Source: Coenobita brevimanus (taxonomy: Eukaryota > Arthropoda > Malacostraca > Decapoda > Coenobitidae). From it: a stretch of DNA of 64,000 bases. Positions 41,705 to 51,237 of this stretch are shown here, piece after piece. The notes under the pieces were generated by a model. The model was not told the DNA's origin. It was given only the letters and a program-made list of their open reading frames with translations, and ran no database searches. Both the position numbers and the translations under genes were made by a program. How positions within the stretch are numbered: the stretch's first letter is position 1; each line of letters begins with the position of its first letter. The DNA is taken from assembly GCA_032717465.1 (NCBI GenBank), contig CM064712.1:22882616-22946615 (forward strand), in the 5' to 3' direction.

Positions 41705-41800
41705 AGTCCTTCACCCTCGCCTTGGATTCTGTCACTGAGTGGTTTAGCCCCGGGTTCCTATGCCCCTGCTGGGGGAAAATAGGATTGGATGGTGGATAGA
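41705..41800 (+). mobile_element. RepE fragment seeding the ATGG array
   Basis: GAGTGGTTTAGCCCCGGGTT, CCTATGCCCCTGCTGGGGGA, AAATAGGATTGGATGGTGGA, then directly the GATG array. Confidence 0.75.
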
Positions 41801-42160
41801 TGGATGGATGGATGGATGGATGGATGATGGATGGATGATGGATGGATGATGGTTGGATGGATGGATGGATGGATGGATGGATGGATGATGGATGGATGGA
41901 TGGATGGATGGATGGATGGATGGATGATGGATGGATGGATGGATGGATGACTGATGGATGGATGGATGGATGGATGAATGATGGATGGATGGATGGATGA
42001 TGGATGGATGAATGATGGTTGGATGACTGATGGATGGATGGATGATGGATGGATGGATGGATGGATGACTGATGGATGGATGATGGATGGATGGATGGAT
42101 GGATGGATGGATGATGGATGGATGAATGATGGTTGGATGACTGATGGATGGATGGATAAG
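41790..42160. repeat. (GATG)n array with higher-order units
   Basis: Tetranucleotide GATG with irregular GATGAT, AATGAT, GATGACT and GGTTG interruptions. The block GGATGAATGATGGTTGGATG then ACTGATGGATGG appears near 42005 and 42120, so longer segments were duplicated too. Translation gives IHPS/MDGW repeats only. Confidence 0.95.
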
Positions 42161-42520
42161 GAAGAAAGGAAAATCAGAGGATTAATTTTTTTTAAATAAC
42201 AGAACATAGGAAGGAAAAACAAATGAATAAAAAAAAAATAATAATCCATACACCAGATTACTGGTGTCTTTCATTCATAAAATATCTGTAACAGCTGGAC
42301 TTGAACAGCTGTAGGTGGAGGTCTGGGGGGAAACAACTCTGGGGAAGCGAGTTCCAGAGAGATGCAGTTCGGGGAATGAAAGAATTCTGTTAGGCAGAAG
42401 TTGTGCAATATGGCAGTGTGACATTCCAGTCATGAGCGCTGCCAGATGCCCGAGAATAAAAGGTCACAGCAGAGGGAAAAAGTTTGAAGTTCAGCGAGAG
42501 AAGTGATATGGAATAGGGAA
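42161..42520. other. Spacer, nothing firmly recognised
   Basis: A short A-run near 42228-42240. The stretch 42320-42500 has balanced composition, but I cannot assign it to a family. Confidence 0.45.
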
Positions 42521-42529
42521 ATGAGGTTG

Positions 42530-42835
42530 TGGGAACAAAATGCATGATACAGGAAAATGAGCATGTGAGTAATGAACCTCTGCATGACAGTATAGGGAAA
42601 TGAGCATAGAAGTAGAAAGGCTTCTGCATGATAGTACAGGGAAATGAGCATGGAAAAGCCTTTGCATGAGAGTATAGGGAAATGAGCCTTGAAATAAAAG
42701 GGCCTCTACATGACATTAGAGGGAAATGAACATGGGATTTAAAATATCTGCATGACAGTATAGGAAAATGAAACTGCAAGACAGAGGAAATGAGTATGGG
42801 AATAAAACAGCCTCTGCATGACAGTTTTGTGATCC
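42530..42835 (+). repeat. ~40-60-bp VNTR, six to seven diverged units
   Basis: Units start TGCATGA(C/T)AGTATAGGGAAA then TGAGCATGGAA and end AAAGGCCTC. The last unit ends in CTCTGCATGACAG and flows without a break into LINE coding sequence (LHDSFVIPILTYGSE). Confidence 0.82.
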
Positions 42836-43565
42836 CCATTCTAACGTATGGAAGTGAAGCTTATTGAAAAAACATGACAAAAGTGAGGCGAGTGGAAATG
42901 AATGGAGTTAAGTTGAGAAACAGGTAGAAATATGAGGAAGTGAAGGCGTGTTGCTATTTCAAAAGTTGAGAGGAGTGGAAGTGAGTGAAGTTATGTAGCG
43001 AGAGACGCAGAAATATGAGGAAGTGAAAGCTGCTGTATTTCAAGTGAGAGGAGTGGAAATGAGTGGAGTTACACTGAGAAACAAACAGAAATATGCGGAA
43101 GTGAAGGAGAAGCTTTAGTGTTCCAACTGCACGAGGCCTACATGAAGGAGTGTTAGTGCCGACTTTAACATATGGATGTGAGACCATGGAGTGGCATGAA
43201 AATGAAAAGTCGAGAGTACGAGCAGTGGAGATGGGACTGCTGAGGAATGTATGTGGAGTATAGAGAGTGGATAGGATACGGAATACTGTGAATCGTGAAA
43301 GATGTGGAGTGAGGAAGTTTGTGAACACCAGAATCAAAGAGAGTGTACTGAGATGGTATGGTCATGTGTAGAGAATGGATAACAGTAGAGTGGTGAAAAT
43401 AGTATACCTGAGCGAATTTGAAGGAGGGAGGAAGCAAGGTAGGCCAAGAAGAAGGTGGAGGGATATGGTGGATGAGTGTGTGAGGAAGAGAGGTTTGGAA
43501 GTCGCTGAAGCTAGAGGACTGACAAGAGACCAGTGAATTTTGTACGGACAAGCACATAACCACGG
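42815..43565 (+). pseudogene. LINE ORF2 C-terminal fragment with internal repeats
   Basis: LHDSFVIPILTYGSEA (42815-42865), then diverged ~70-bp VNTR units (42870-43110), then the same coding point again in another copy: LHEGVLVPTLTYGCETMEW, RAVEMGLLRNVCGV, RVDRIRNTVNRERCGVRKFV, RIKESVLRWYGHV, RMDNSRVVKIVYLSEFEGG, GRPRRRWRDMVDECVRKRGL, then GLTRDQ. This is the C-terminal block of an RTE-like LINE protein, related to RepA. Stops interrupt it after NVCGV and GHV. The doubled TYGSE/TYGCE point shows duplication through the VNTR. Confidence 0.82.
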
Positions 43566-43574
43566 ATCTGGCAC

Positions 43575-43835
43575 TTTTTTTTTTTTTTTTAACGCGACAG
43601 CGTTCGGAGTGACTCTATCAGATAGGTATATGTGAAGCTACACAACGTAGTGAAATTTTGGGGGCCTATCTGATGGCTAGAGCCAGAATTCCGTGGGCCT
43701 GAATGATGAGTGAATGGAAGCGTAGCCCAATGAATTGGGCAAACTTAGGCTGTCTGGACGTTGTTATTCCTGACCCTGCCCTAGCGTGGGAAACGATGTC
43801 CGGATGATGATGACGATGATGATGATGATGGTAGT
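43575..43835 (+). mobile_element. RepD with T-run head and GAT tail
   Basis: T-run 43576-43590, ACGCGACAGCGTTCGGAGTG, GTGAAGCTACACAACGTAGT, GAGCCAGAATTCCGTGGGCC, TTGGGCAAACTTAGGCTGTC, CCTGCCCTAGCGTGGG, CCGGATGATGATGACGATGA. The longest RepD copy. Confidence 0.8.
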
Positions 43836-43839
43836 TGCT

Positions 43840-44640
43840 ACATTAAGGGTGACAGTGGAAATGAGTGTAGTTATGTGTAGAGAGGAAATGAAGGAGAATT
43901 GCTGTGTTACGAGTGAGATGTGTGGAAATGTGTGGAAATATGTAGAGATGCAGAAAGAAATATGTGGAAGTGAAGGAGAGTTGCTTTAGTAAGAGTGAGA
44001 GGGGTGGAAATGAATGAAGTTACGTGGAGCGACAGACAGAAATATGAGGAAGTGTAAGAGAGTTGCTGGATTGATGTGGCTGTGTTGGAAAGCATTAGGA
44101 GACAATTTGAATACCTTGGGATGGTTTGGCCGAGTGGAGGGAGGGGGTGCGCCTGTTTCGTCACTGATCCGTTTCGTCACCAGCCCGATTCAGAAACAAA
44201 AGCCCGTTTCGTCACCAGTACACTGAGATGGTCTGGCCATGTGGAAAAAAGGGTGAATGAGAAACTGGCTAGGAGAGTTTGTGTCAGTGTGGTGGAGTGG
44301 GCAGAGGGAAAGAGAGAGACCGAGGATGAGACGGAGTGATAGGGTGGAGAGGAAGGTGGTAGGAAAGAGAGAGACCGAGGATCAGATGGAGTGTCAGGGT
44401 GGAGAGGTAGGCGAAGGGAAAGAGACCGAGGATGAGATGGAATAATGGGTTGGAGAGGAAGGTGGAGGGAAAGGGAGAGACCGAGGTTGAGCTGGAGAGG
44501 AGAGGTATTTGAGTGACGGAGGTTTGAACTGGGGGGAGCGCAGCCTGATGGTATGGGACATGTGAGATTAGTTTATGCCCACCCTTTCCGGGACTGAGGC
44601 GGCTGGCTTTAAATAAATAGATAGTTAGATATTGCCTAAT
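43840..44640 (+). mobile_element. RepA-type LINE fragment with VNTR and rearranged middle
   Basis: ~70-bp units to about 44080 (GTGGAAATGAGTGTAGTTAT, GAAATATGAGGAAGTG), then a RepA coding start (GACAATTTGAATACCTTGGG, ATGGTTTGGCCGAGTGGAGG), an 80-bp insert with three CGTTTCGTCAC words (44150-44222), a second coding start (CTGAGATGGTCTGGCCATGT), then three to four tandem copies of AGAGAGACCGAGGATGAGAC... (44290-44500). It ends TTTATGCCCACCCTTTCCGG and a GATA-like tail. Confidence 0.78.
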
Positions 44641-44935
44641 GCTTTTATAAAACATGACTATACTCCTTTCACCTTAACTTGACCTAGATTTTCGTCTTTT
44701 TGAAGGTTATTTCACGAAGCTCACTGGTACAAAAAGACAACACTTCAGCTCTACATTCTTTCCGTGGCACTTCTTCGTGACTATTATAGCATCATATTCA
44801 TGTGTTAGTCTATTATTACAACTCAGCAATGAAGACGGTGATGGCGATTTTAGGCCAAGTTACAGTAAAATGAGTATAGCACAATTTACCCCTAGAAAAG
44901 CTAAAGTAACAAGACTAATTAATTATTTAAGAACT
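44641..44935. other. Spacer, nothing recognised
   Basis: About 300 bp without recognised repeat. It could be 5' sequence of the locus that follows; no motif supports this. Confidence 0.4.
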
Positions 44936-44994
44936 TTATCTACCTATCTACCTATCAATCTACCTATCTCTTATCTGACGCCTTAATTGGCCAC
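44936..44994 (-). mobile_element. RepA tail fragment, reversed
   Basis: CTACCTATCTACCTATCAAT, then CTGACGCCTTAATTGGCCAC: only the last ~55 bp of RepA. It abuts the start of the recognisable nuclease-family coding sequence. Confidence 0.65.
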
Positions 44995-47900
44995 CAGTAC
45001 AAGCATCGAGAAAGTAAAAGAAGCCTTTGCCATCCGTAAAAAGTGCAGAGATGATTCATATAGCGAGGTTTTGGAACGCCTCGAGACAGACATTGAACAG
45101 TTTCAAAGTAAGGAGCCAAACTGGCACTCCAGGACGTGCTGTGCATATTATTGCAGTAAAACAAATTTGATGAGGTTACAGAAAAGAAGGGAAAAGGAAT
45201 CAGCTGATAATTCTGACAGAGTCTGGTGTGGGCAGTACCTCAACAGGCATTTCTATCACTAGGCGTGCGGTGCCTGCAGTACAATGGGAAAAGTGTACAT
45301 GTTGTCAGAAAAGACAAAAGAACCATTCGTTGCACCAAGTACTGACCAAAAATGCTGAAAGAAGCATTCAGTTGATTGCATCTCCTGATGAGAAGCTTCG
45401 ATGTAGAATCGCTGGACTAGATATAATTGCATATGAAGCTGGGTATCATTCACCTTGTCTACTGAAGTGGTCCAGACATTACAAAGACAATATAGATCTC
45501 TCAGAAAGTACTAAAACTGTTTTCAATAATGCCTTTGACAAAACGGTAGTGGAACTGGACGTCGGGTTTACTGACTGGAGTCCCTAATCGTTACTGCCAA
45601 ATTCTCGCGGAATTGGGAACAACAGAAGTCTTCATCCACGACACAAGCTAAAAGATAAACTTTCGAGTCACAATGGTAACACCATTCAATTTGTTCGACC
45701 GCCTGACAAGACTCAGTCGCCTTTGATTTTTCCCACAGAACCCACTGAAACTGCAGTTCAGGCACTGAAAACAACAACGGACTAGCTACATAAGGAGACA
45801 ATCAAAGGTGAACTGCTACCTAATGATATGCTGTGCAGAGTACAGTGTGTTAAAACCCAAACCCAGATTCTGCCAGCTTGAACAGCATTCAATCAGAGAG
45901 TATCTCAGGATGACTCACCTGAGACAACCGTAGGGTATTTACCAATAATTCCAGCCCCCGTAACAGCTTATGAAACAGTCTAGACAGCGATTCAACGGTG
46001 CAGAAGTATTGCCAAAAGACTGAACATACTGTACAGTACACTGTGATAACCTTTGATGAAGGTTTGTATTACAAAGCAAAAGAGTTTGTTTGGCTCCATA
46101 CTGAGAAATGCCAACATGTAGTTCTACGCCTAGGAGGCTTCCACATCACTAAGAACTTTATGAAGGCCATAGGACAACACTTTCCACATTGTGGGCTTTC
46201 TGATGTGTTAGTTGGGGCAGGTGTATACAATGAAGCTACTGTTGCTAACATCATAGCAGGGAAATACTGGAATCGTGCAGTCCCATGTCACAGGCTTACC
46301 ATGGAGGCCATGTGGAGAGTATACTGGCGCAAATTCATGCAGTGGCTGCAAGACAAGGACTTAGAGCTTGATGACAAATTTACGGACCTTCTAGATACCA
46401 TCATCCATGCCTTCCAGAAAAAGATACAGCGGATATCAAAGCAGCAACAGAGAAAATCTTGACATCTAAGGAAACTATGAGACTCCTTCTTGCATCCTTT
46501 GAAAAAGAAACGCTGTCAGGCCCCACATCTAAATACTGGCTTCAGTACTTGGAACTGGTGCAGGCATTACTAGATTTTATTCGTGCAGAGAGAGAAGGCT
46601 CCTGGTCTTTGCATTTGTCATCTTTTGCTAAGATACGGCCATGGCTGGCAATATATGATCATATCAACTACTTTCGATGGGGCTCAGTATGCATGACTGA
46701 CATGCGTCAACTTAAGGTAACAGCTCCTGAGGTATACAAGGAATTCATGAAAGGAAACTTTGTGGTCAAGCGAACCAAGAGAGATTTTCATCAGATATCA
46801 ATAGACCAGGCTCTTGTGCATATCAGTACACTTGGCAAAGTTGCTGGGGGCCTTATGGGCATAGGTAGAACAGACTCTGCTAGAGAAAGATGGTGCCTGA
46901 CATACAACCACAGGACCCGACTGGTAGAAAGCACACGATCCATGCTTGGAATGAAGGAAGAGAAAGAGGGTGAGCACATTGAAGTAGGACAGAAGAGGCT
47001 CAGGCGTGATGAGGAAGATGTCCAGTTGTTGGCTGGCCAGTTTGAGTGCTGTCACGTCTTTGAGCATAGAGATCAAGACCTAATGTGTATAACTACGAAT
47101 GATGTTGCTCCCCAAGAAGTGAAACCTGGGATTTTGAGTGCAAGAAGTTGAGGACAGAAGATCCTTGAAGAATTTGTTGTTTAGCGTATATCAAACGAAG
47201 ACAGAGGAACACAGTTCTATGAGCGACTATCAAAACTGAATGCCAAGATATTTGCATCCTTGTATGTCAAGCAACCTGCTTCAAAATGCACAAAACAAGC
47301 AAGTGTGAAAGCAGAGCGTGACTTGTTTCAAAGGCTTTTGACTGCTACTGAAAGTGGACGAAAATTTGACCTTGACAAGCTCTTACAGTCTGAACTAGCT
47401 CCTGCCCCCCTCTCACTTGCTTGCCCAGACGGAAGTCTGAGGTCAACAGATAAAGCAGCCCTTGGGCGCATACTTGAGGAGGGGCATGGCCCAGCGAACC
47501 TTCCAGATAGGGAAGGACAAACATGTTGTATTTTAGATAGTATGGCTTTGGTTCAAAGTATTGGCAAACCGAAAAATGCTAAAACCTTGGAGACTTGGCG
47601 GATGTCTTTTTTTCAAGCAGTCTACAGACACATTGAGGGTACTTGTACTAGGGTCGATGTAGTGTTTGACCATTACAAATCAGATTCAATAAAATCTAAC
47701 ACAAGAAATCCCCGGAATGCATCCCACCAGAGACAAATCAGGTAAAAGATAGATAGCTCTGAAGTGCCACTACCAACACAGTGGGAATCTTTCATCCATC
47801 TGCCTGAAAACAAATCTGACCTCACAGCTTTCTTATCAAGTGAGCTTATTAACAGAAGTGCCATAGAATGTGATGGCGAAAAAAAAAAAAAAACATCAAA

Positions 47901-49000
47901 ACACCTGGTGGTTTTCAAGATATAGAAGGTGCCGAGTCTTCTACAGGCCAAGTTTCTGCATCCCTTAAATCAAACCAAGAGGAAGCCGACACTAGAATAA
48001 TTCTACATGCTCTCGATGCAGTAAGATCTGGCATCAACAGACTTCTAGTATATTGCAGGGATACAGACGTTCTAGTCCTGCTCATTGACTTCTATCACAT
48101 TATTTCGGCATAGGAAGTGTGGATGTGTGCTAGGACAAGAAATAATCCAAAGTACATATCTGTGCATTCAGTATACCAGACACTAGCACAAAATGTGTGC
48201 AGTAATTTGCCTGCTTTCCACTTGTTGACAGGGTGTGACACAACAAGTCAGTTTGCTGGGCATGGTAAGAAGTCTGCATGGAAGATCTTCCTGCAAAATC
48301 CTTCACTTTTGGAAGGATTAGGACATGGCATCCTGTCAGAGGACACAATGTCAGATGTTGAAAATTTTGTTGTAAAGCTCTATATGCCACCATCAGACTT
48401 GACATCAAGCCGATGATCCGGATCTGAGCTGGATTTTGGCACTATGTTCTTATTGTTCTTCTTCTTCATGACATCCACATGCCCGTGTACACATTAGCTG
48501 GCTCCTTCTGCTTGTGCAAGTAATTCTCCTACATTGAGTCTTGCAGGTGCAAGTAAGAAGCTCTACACATGTCAGTGGAATAGCTGCTTGGCTCCACAGT
48601 GTGGGCTGTAACTGTGCAGAGTCATTCAGTTCCCACCCATTTTCCAGTACTGAAAGCAGTACTTCGTCTTGCCCGTTTAGACAAATATCCAGAGGCCCTA
48701 CCATCAACACATAATGCCTTAGTGCAACATATGCTGCGGGCTAACTATCAGGCTCTCATATGGTACGAGTCCATCGAATCAAAACCTGAATTGCTTTCAG
48801 TACTGGAAAATGGGTGGGAACTGAATGACTCTGCACAGTTACAGCCCACACTGTGGAGCCAAGCAGCTATTCCACTGACATGTGTAGAGCTTCTTACTTG
48901 CACCTGCAAGACTCAATGTAGGAGAATTACTTGCACATGCAGGAGGAGCCAGCTAATGTGTACACGGGCATGTGGATGTCATGAAGAAGAACAATAAGAA
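44995..49000 (+). pseudogene. Decayed gene of an uncharacterised family with FEN1/XPG-like nuclease domain and Cys-rich tail
   Basis: I recognise the protein style from multi-copy 'uncharacterized' proteins of marine invertebrates; I know no name. Order: N-terminal IEKVKEAFAIRKKCRDDSYS; CTCCQKRQKNHSLHQ (C-x2-C) near 45300; AYEAGYHSPCLLKWSRHYKD; VGYLPIIPAPVTAYETV; VITFDEGLYYKAKEFVW (46040); RLGGFHITKNFMKAIGQHFP; GKYWNRAVPCHRLTMEAMWR; then ILDSMALVQSIG (47529), VFDHYKSDSIKSNTR (47661), EEADTRIILHA (47979), CRDTDVLVLLIDFY (48054), LLTGCDTTSQFAGHGKK (48222); last LVQHMLRANYQALIWYES and a tail CTCKTQCRRITCTC...CTRACGC. Lesions: stops at 45585, 45783, 45879, 45981, 47149, 47182, 47743 and 48111; frameshifts near 45235, 46030, 46415 and the A-run near 47880. 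No introns needed between these blocks. An inverted copy of the 3' end interrupts it at 48408-48658. Confidence 0.8.
48408..48658 (-). repeat. Inverted duplicate of the nuclease-family 3' end (left arm)
   Basis: Reverse complement of 48792-49039. It differs by one extra TTC (an EEEQ versus EEQ ending) and about two substitutions. It interrupts the reading between YMPPSDLTSS and AVLRLARLDKYPEALPS. Confidence 0.95.
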
Positions 49001-49039
49001 CATAGTGCCAAAATCCAGCTCAGATCCGGATCATCGGCT
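48792..49039 (+). repeat. Nuclease-family 3' end (right arm of the inverted pair)
   Basis: Holds the original C-terminal codons (VLENGWELNDSAQLQPTLWS, QAAIPLTCVELLTCTCK ... GCHEEEQ, stop at about 48995) and ~40 bp beyond. With the left arm and a 133-bp spacer it makes a 632-bp foldback. Confidence 0.95.
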
Positions 49040-49309
49040 ACAAGTTGTGTATATTGGGCGGGCCGTCAACACCGACGCGTCGTGGGTAATGAAATGTATT
49101 AACGGAAGAGATATATTACAAGCGTGACTACTGAAATAGGGAACGGAATTAAATACTGGAAAGAATATCAATAGAGGTAAGGAAGACGTGATATTACGGA
49201 AGGAAAAATACGGTTATTCTCGGAGGAAGTCCTCAAGAAGGGGGGGACGTCGAAGGTGAGTCAAGAAAAGAAAAGCAACACGGTGCTGTGAAATATAAAA
49301 AGGACAGTC
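49040..49309. other. Spacer between nuclease pseudogene and LINE
   Basis: A GC-containing patch (GGGCGGGCCGTCAACACCGA) and purine-rich sequence. No family recognised. Confidence 0.45.
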
Positions 49310-50418
49310 AAGGACAAGGGAGTACTGATTGATTCCTCACATAAAATTCACCAACATACAAACCAGAATATTATCGATAACGTGACTACCTGCCAAGCAG
49401 ACATTAACACTCTCGCTAGGGTTTCAAAATCCTGGGGTTTATCCATGAATACTGACAAATGTGTACACCTGAGATTTACCTGTAAAAATTTCCCATGGGA
49501 AGAACTTGTCCTCTCTGACATGTGCTACCTGAATGATCTACCTATTCCTCAGAGAAACTCTGTATCTGACCTGGGAGTAGTGATTGATTCCTCACTTAAA
49601 TTTCACCAACATATTTCAAACTTGGTTCATAAAGCTGGAGCTCTGTCGAACAGAATTCTGAAGTCCACAGTAAATCGCGATGCCTTATTCACGATCCCCC
49701 TATATATCTCCCACATCCGTCCATTGCTGGAGTACTCCTCGTCGTTGTGAAATCTGGGGTACATAGGCGACCTTAGGCTGCTGGAATCAGTCCAGCGACG
49801 TTGGACAAAGTCTATACAGAGGCTTGAAAACCCTGACTGTACAAGCAGAGTGAGCGCTCTGAACTTATTCTCCGTTCAGGGGAGACTGCTTCGACATGAT
49901 ATCATCAAATACTGGCAAATATTTCATGGAAACTCCTCTTTGACCCCAGATGATCTGTTTGCCCGTCCTTTTTGCCCTACTACTCGGGAACACCGGTTCA
50001 AGATTGCCCACTCCTGATGTCAACTTGACGTGCGTAAGAGATTCTTCAGTATCAGATGCGTATCTCTCTGGAATTCCCTGCCTGACTGTTGTTTCTGCTC
50101 AGGACCTAACTTCTTTTAAAGCAGCTCTCACTCCCCATCTCGGCGACTCCATGTTCCAATTCCATTAACTATTGTGATGATATTATTTCTCTCCTGCCCT
50201 ATTGCTGTCTGCCCCCCCCCCCCACTTCACACTTCTGCAAGTAGTTACTCCTCAGCTGCATATGGTGCACCTTGCAGCCTATATCTTTGCTTTGCTCTTT
50301 CTTACTTATTTCTTATTTTCCGTGGGCTGGCGCATCAGCAGTGGTTGGCTTCTGTGGGCCCTTCCTTTGGGCAGGCTCAGGGTCCGGGAAGCCCACCAGG
50401 TAAGATAACCAGGTAAGG
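49310..50418 (+). pseudogene. CR1/L2-like LINE, ORF2 C-terminal part and 3' UTR
   Basis: Plus strand. DINTLARVSKSWGLSMNTDK (RT thumb), SVSDLGVVIDSSLKFHQHIS, HKAGALSNRILKSTVNRDAL, PLYISHIRPLLEYSSSL, then frame-shifted YIGDLRLLESVQRRWTKSIQ, LENPDCTSRVSALNLFSVQG, HSxCQLDVRKRFFSIRCVSL, WNSLPD and LTSFKAALTPHLGDSMFQFH with a stop at 50166-50168. The 3' UTR ends CCAGGTAAGATAACCAGGTA, a short repeated end typical of CR1/L2 elements. FADD is upstream of the truncation. At the 5' edge, 49318-49358 duplicates the VVIDSSLKFHQH point. The insertion truncates the 3' end of the minus-strand LINE that follows. Confidence 0.85.
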
Positions 50419-50419
50419 A

Positions 50420-51237
50420 AAATATGGCGTATGGATAGGAGGGTATTGCAATGAGTGCAGAGGGGAGGGCGGTCACCGGACATCAAGTAAGAGTGTGTAA
50501 CCCTAATGTGGCCAATTCTATGACGAACTAAAACAGTCTCCCATCCCCTATTACAGTGACAAGGGGTCAACCTGGGAGAAATAAAGGATTTAACAACACC
50601 GAGTTTATTATTAGTGACAGAGTCCCAGCAAGACTGCCACCGATGTTTTAGGAAGATAGGGCAGGATAGAAATCAGAGACTAGAATGAGTCAGGAAGGAA
50701 AAGCATCTCTGGCAACAGCTGTGCAAGCCAACCGATCAGCACGTTCATTGCCTGCGATATACAGTACGTCCTGGGACTCAGCAAAACTGGACAGATTTAT
50801 GATGAGAAGAAACACGCATCAACCATTCTAAGATACGGAGTAAAGGGTGAGAAGTAGATGGCGACTGAAGAAGGGACAGAGCATCAGAAGAATCAGAGAA
50901 TATCACAAATGAGGAAGAGGAGGAGCGACAAATATACCGCAACGCGAACAAGAGGGCATACAACTCGGCCGCTAATACACTCGCACATGCAGGAAGGCTA
51001 AAGCAATAAAAGGTGTCAGGAAAGGGAACTGCAAACCCGACACCTTCTGGGGTTTTGGAACCATATGTGTATACAGCGACTGCAGAAGAATGGTGGGAAA
51101 GATGGTCTAAAAATTGGGAACGGAGAATGAGGGAAGAAGAATTGGACTTGGAATACGGGAAAATGGAGGGACAAACGCTGGGGCGCGGAAGAAGCATTGG
51201 GGGGGGGGGAGACTCATGCGGAAAAATAAAACATTAC
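50420..51237 (-). pseudogene. Jockey/I-type LINE: RNase H domain and zinc tail (3' half)
   Basis: Minus strand. From 51197: MLLPRPSVCPSIFPYSKSNS, HSSAVAVYTYGSKTPEGVGF, CASVLAAELYALLFALRYIC, SSSFVIFSDSSDALSLLQSP, HKSVQFC: an RNase H fold that would remove RNA from the hybrid. The usual first catalytic Asp of the YTDGSK motif is Tyr here (YTYGSK); Glu of AELYA and Asp of FSDS remain. Out of frame at about 50750-50690, remnants of a GNERADRLA-type site follow. From 50545: WETVLVRHRIGHIRVTHSYL, MSGDRPPLCTHCNTLLSIRH, the C-terminal Cys/His motif, cut off by the plus-strand LINE end at about 50418. Continuous with 53426-54480 once the insertion is removed. Confidence 0.86.
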
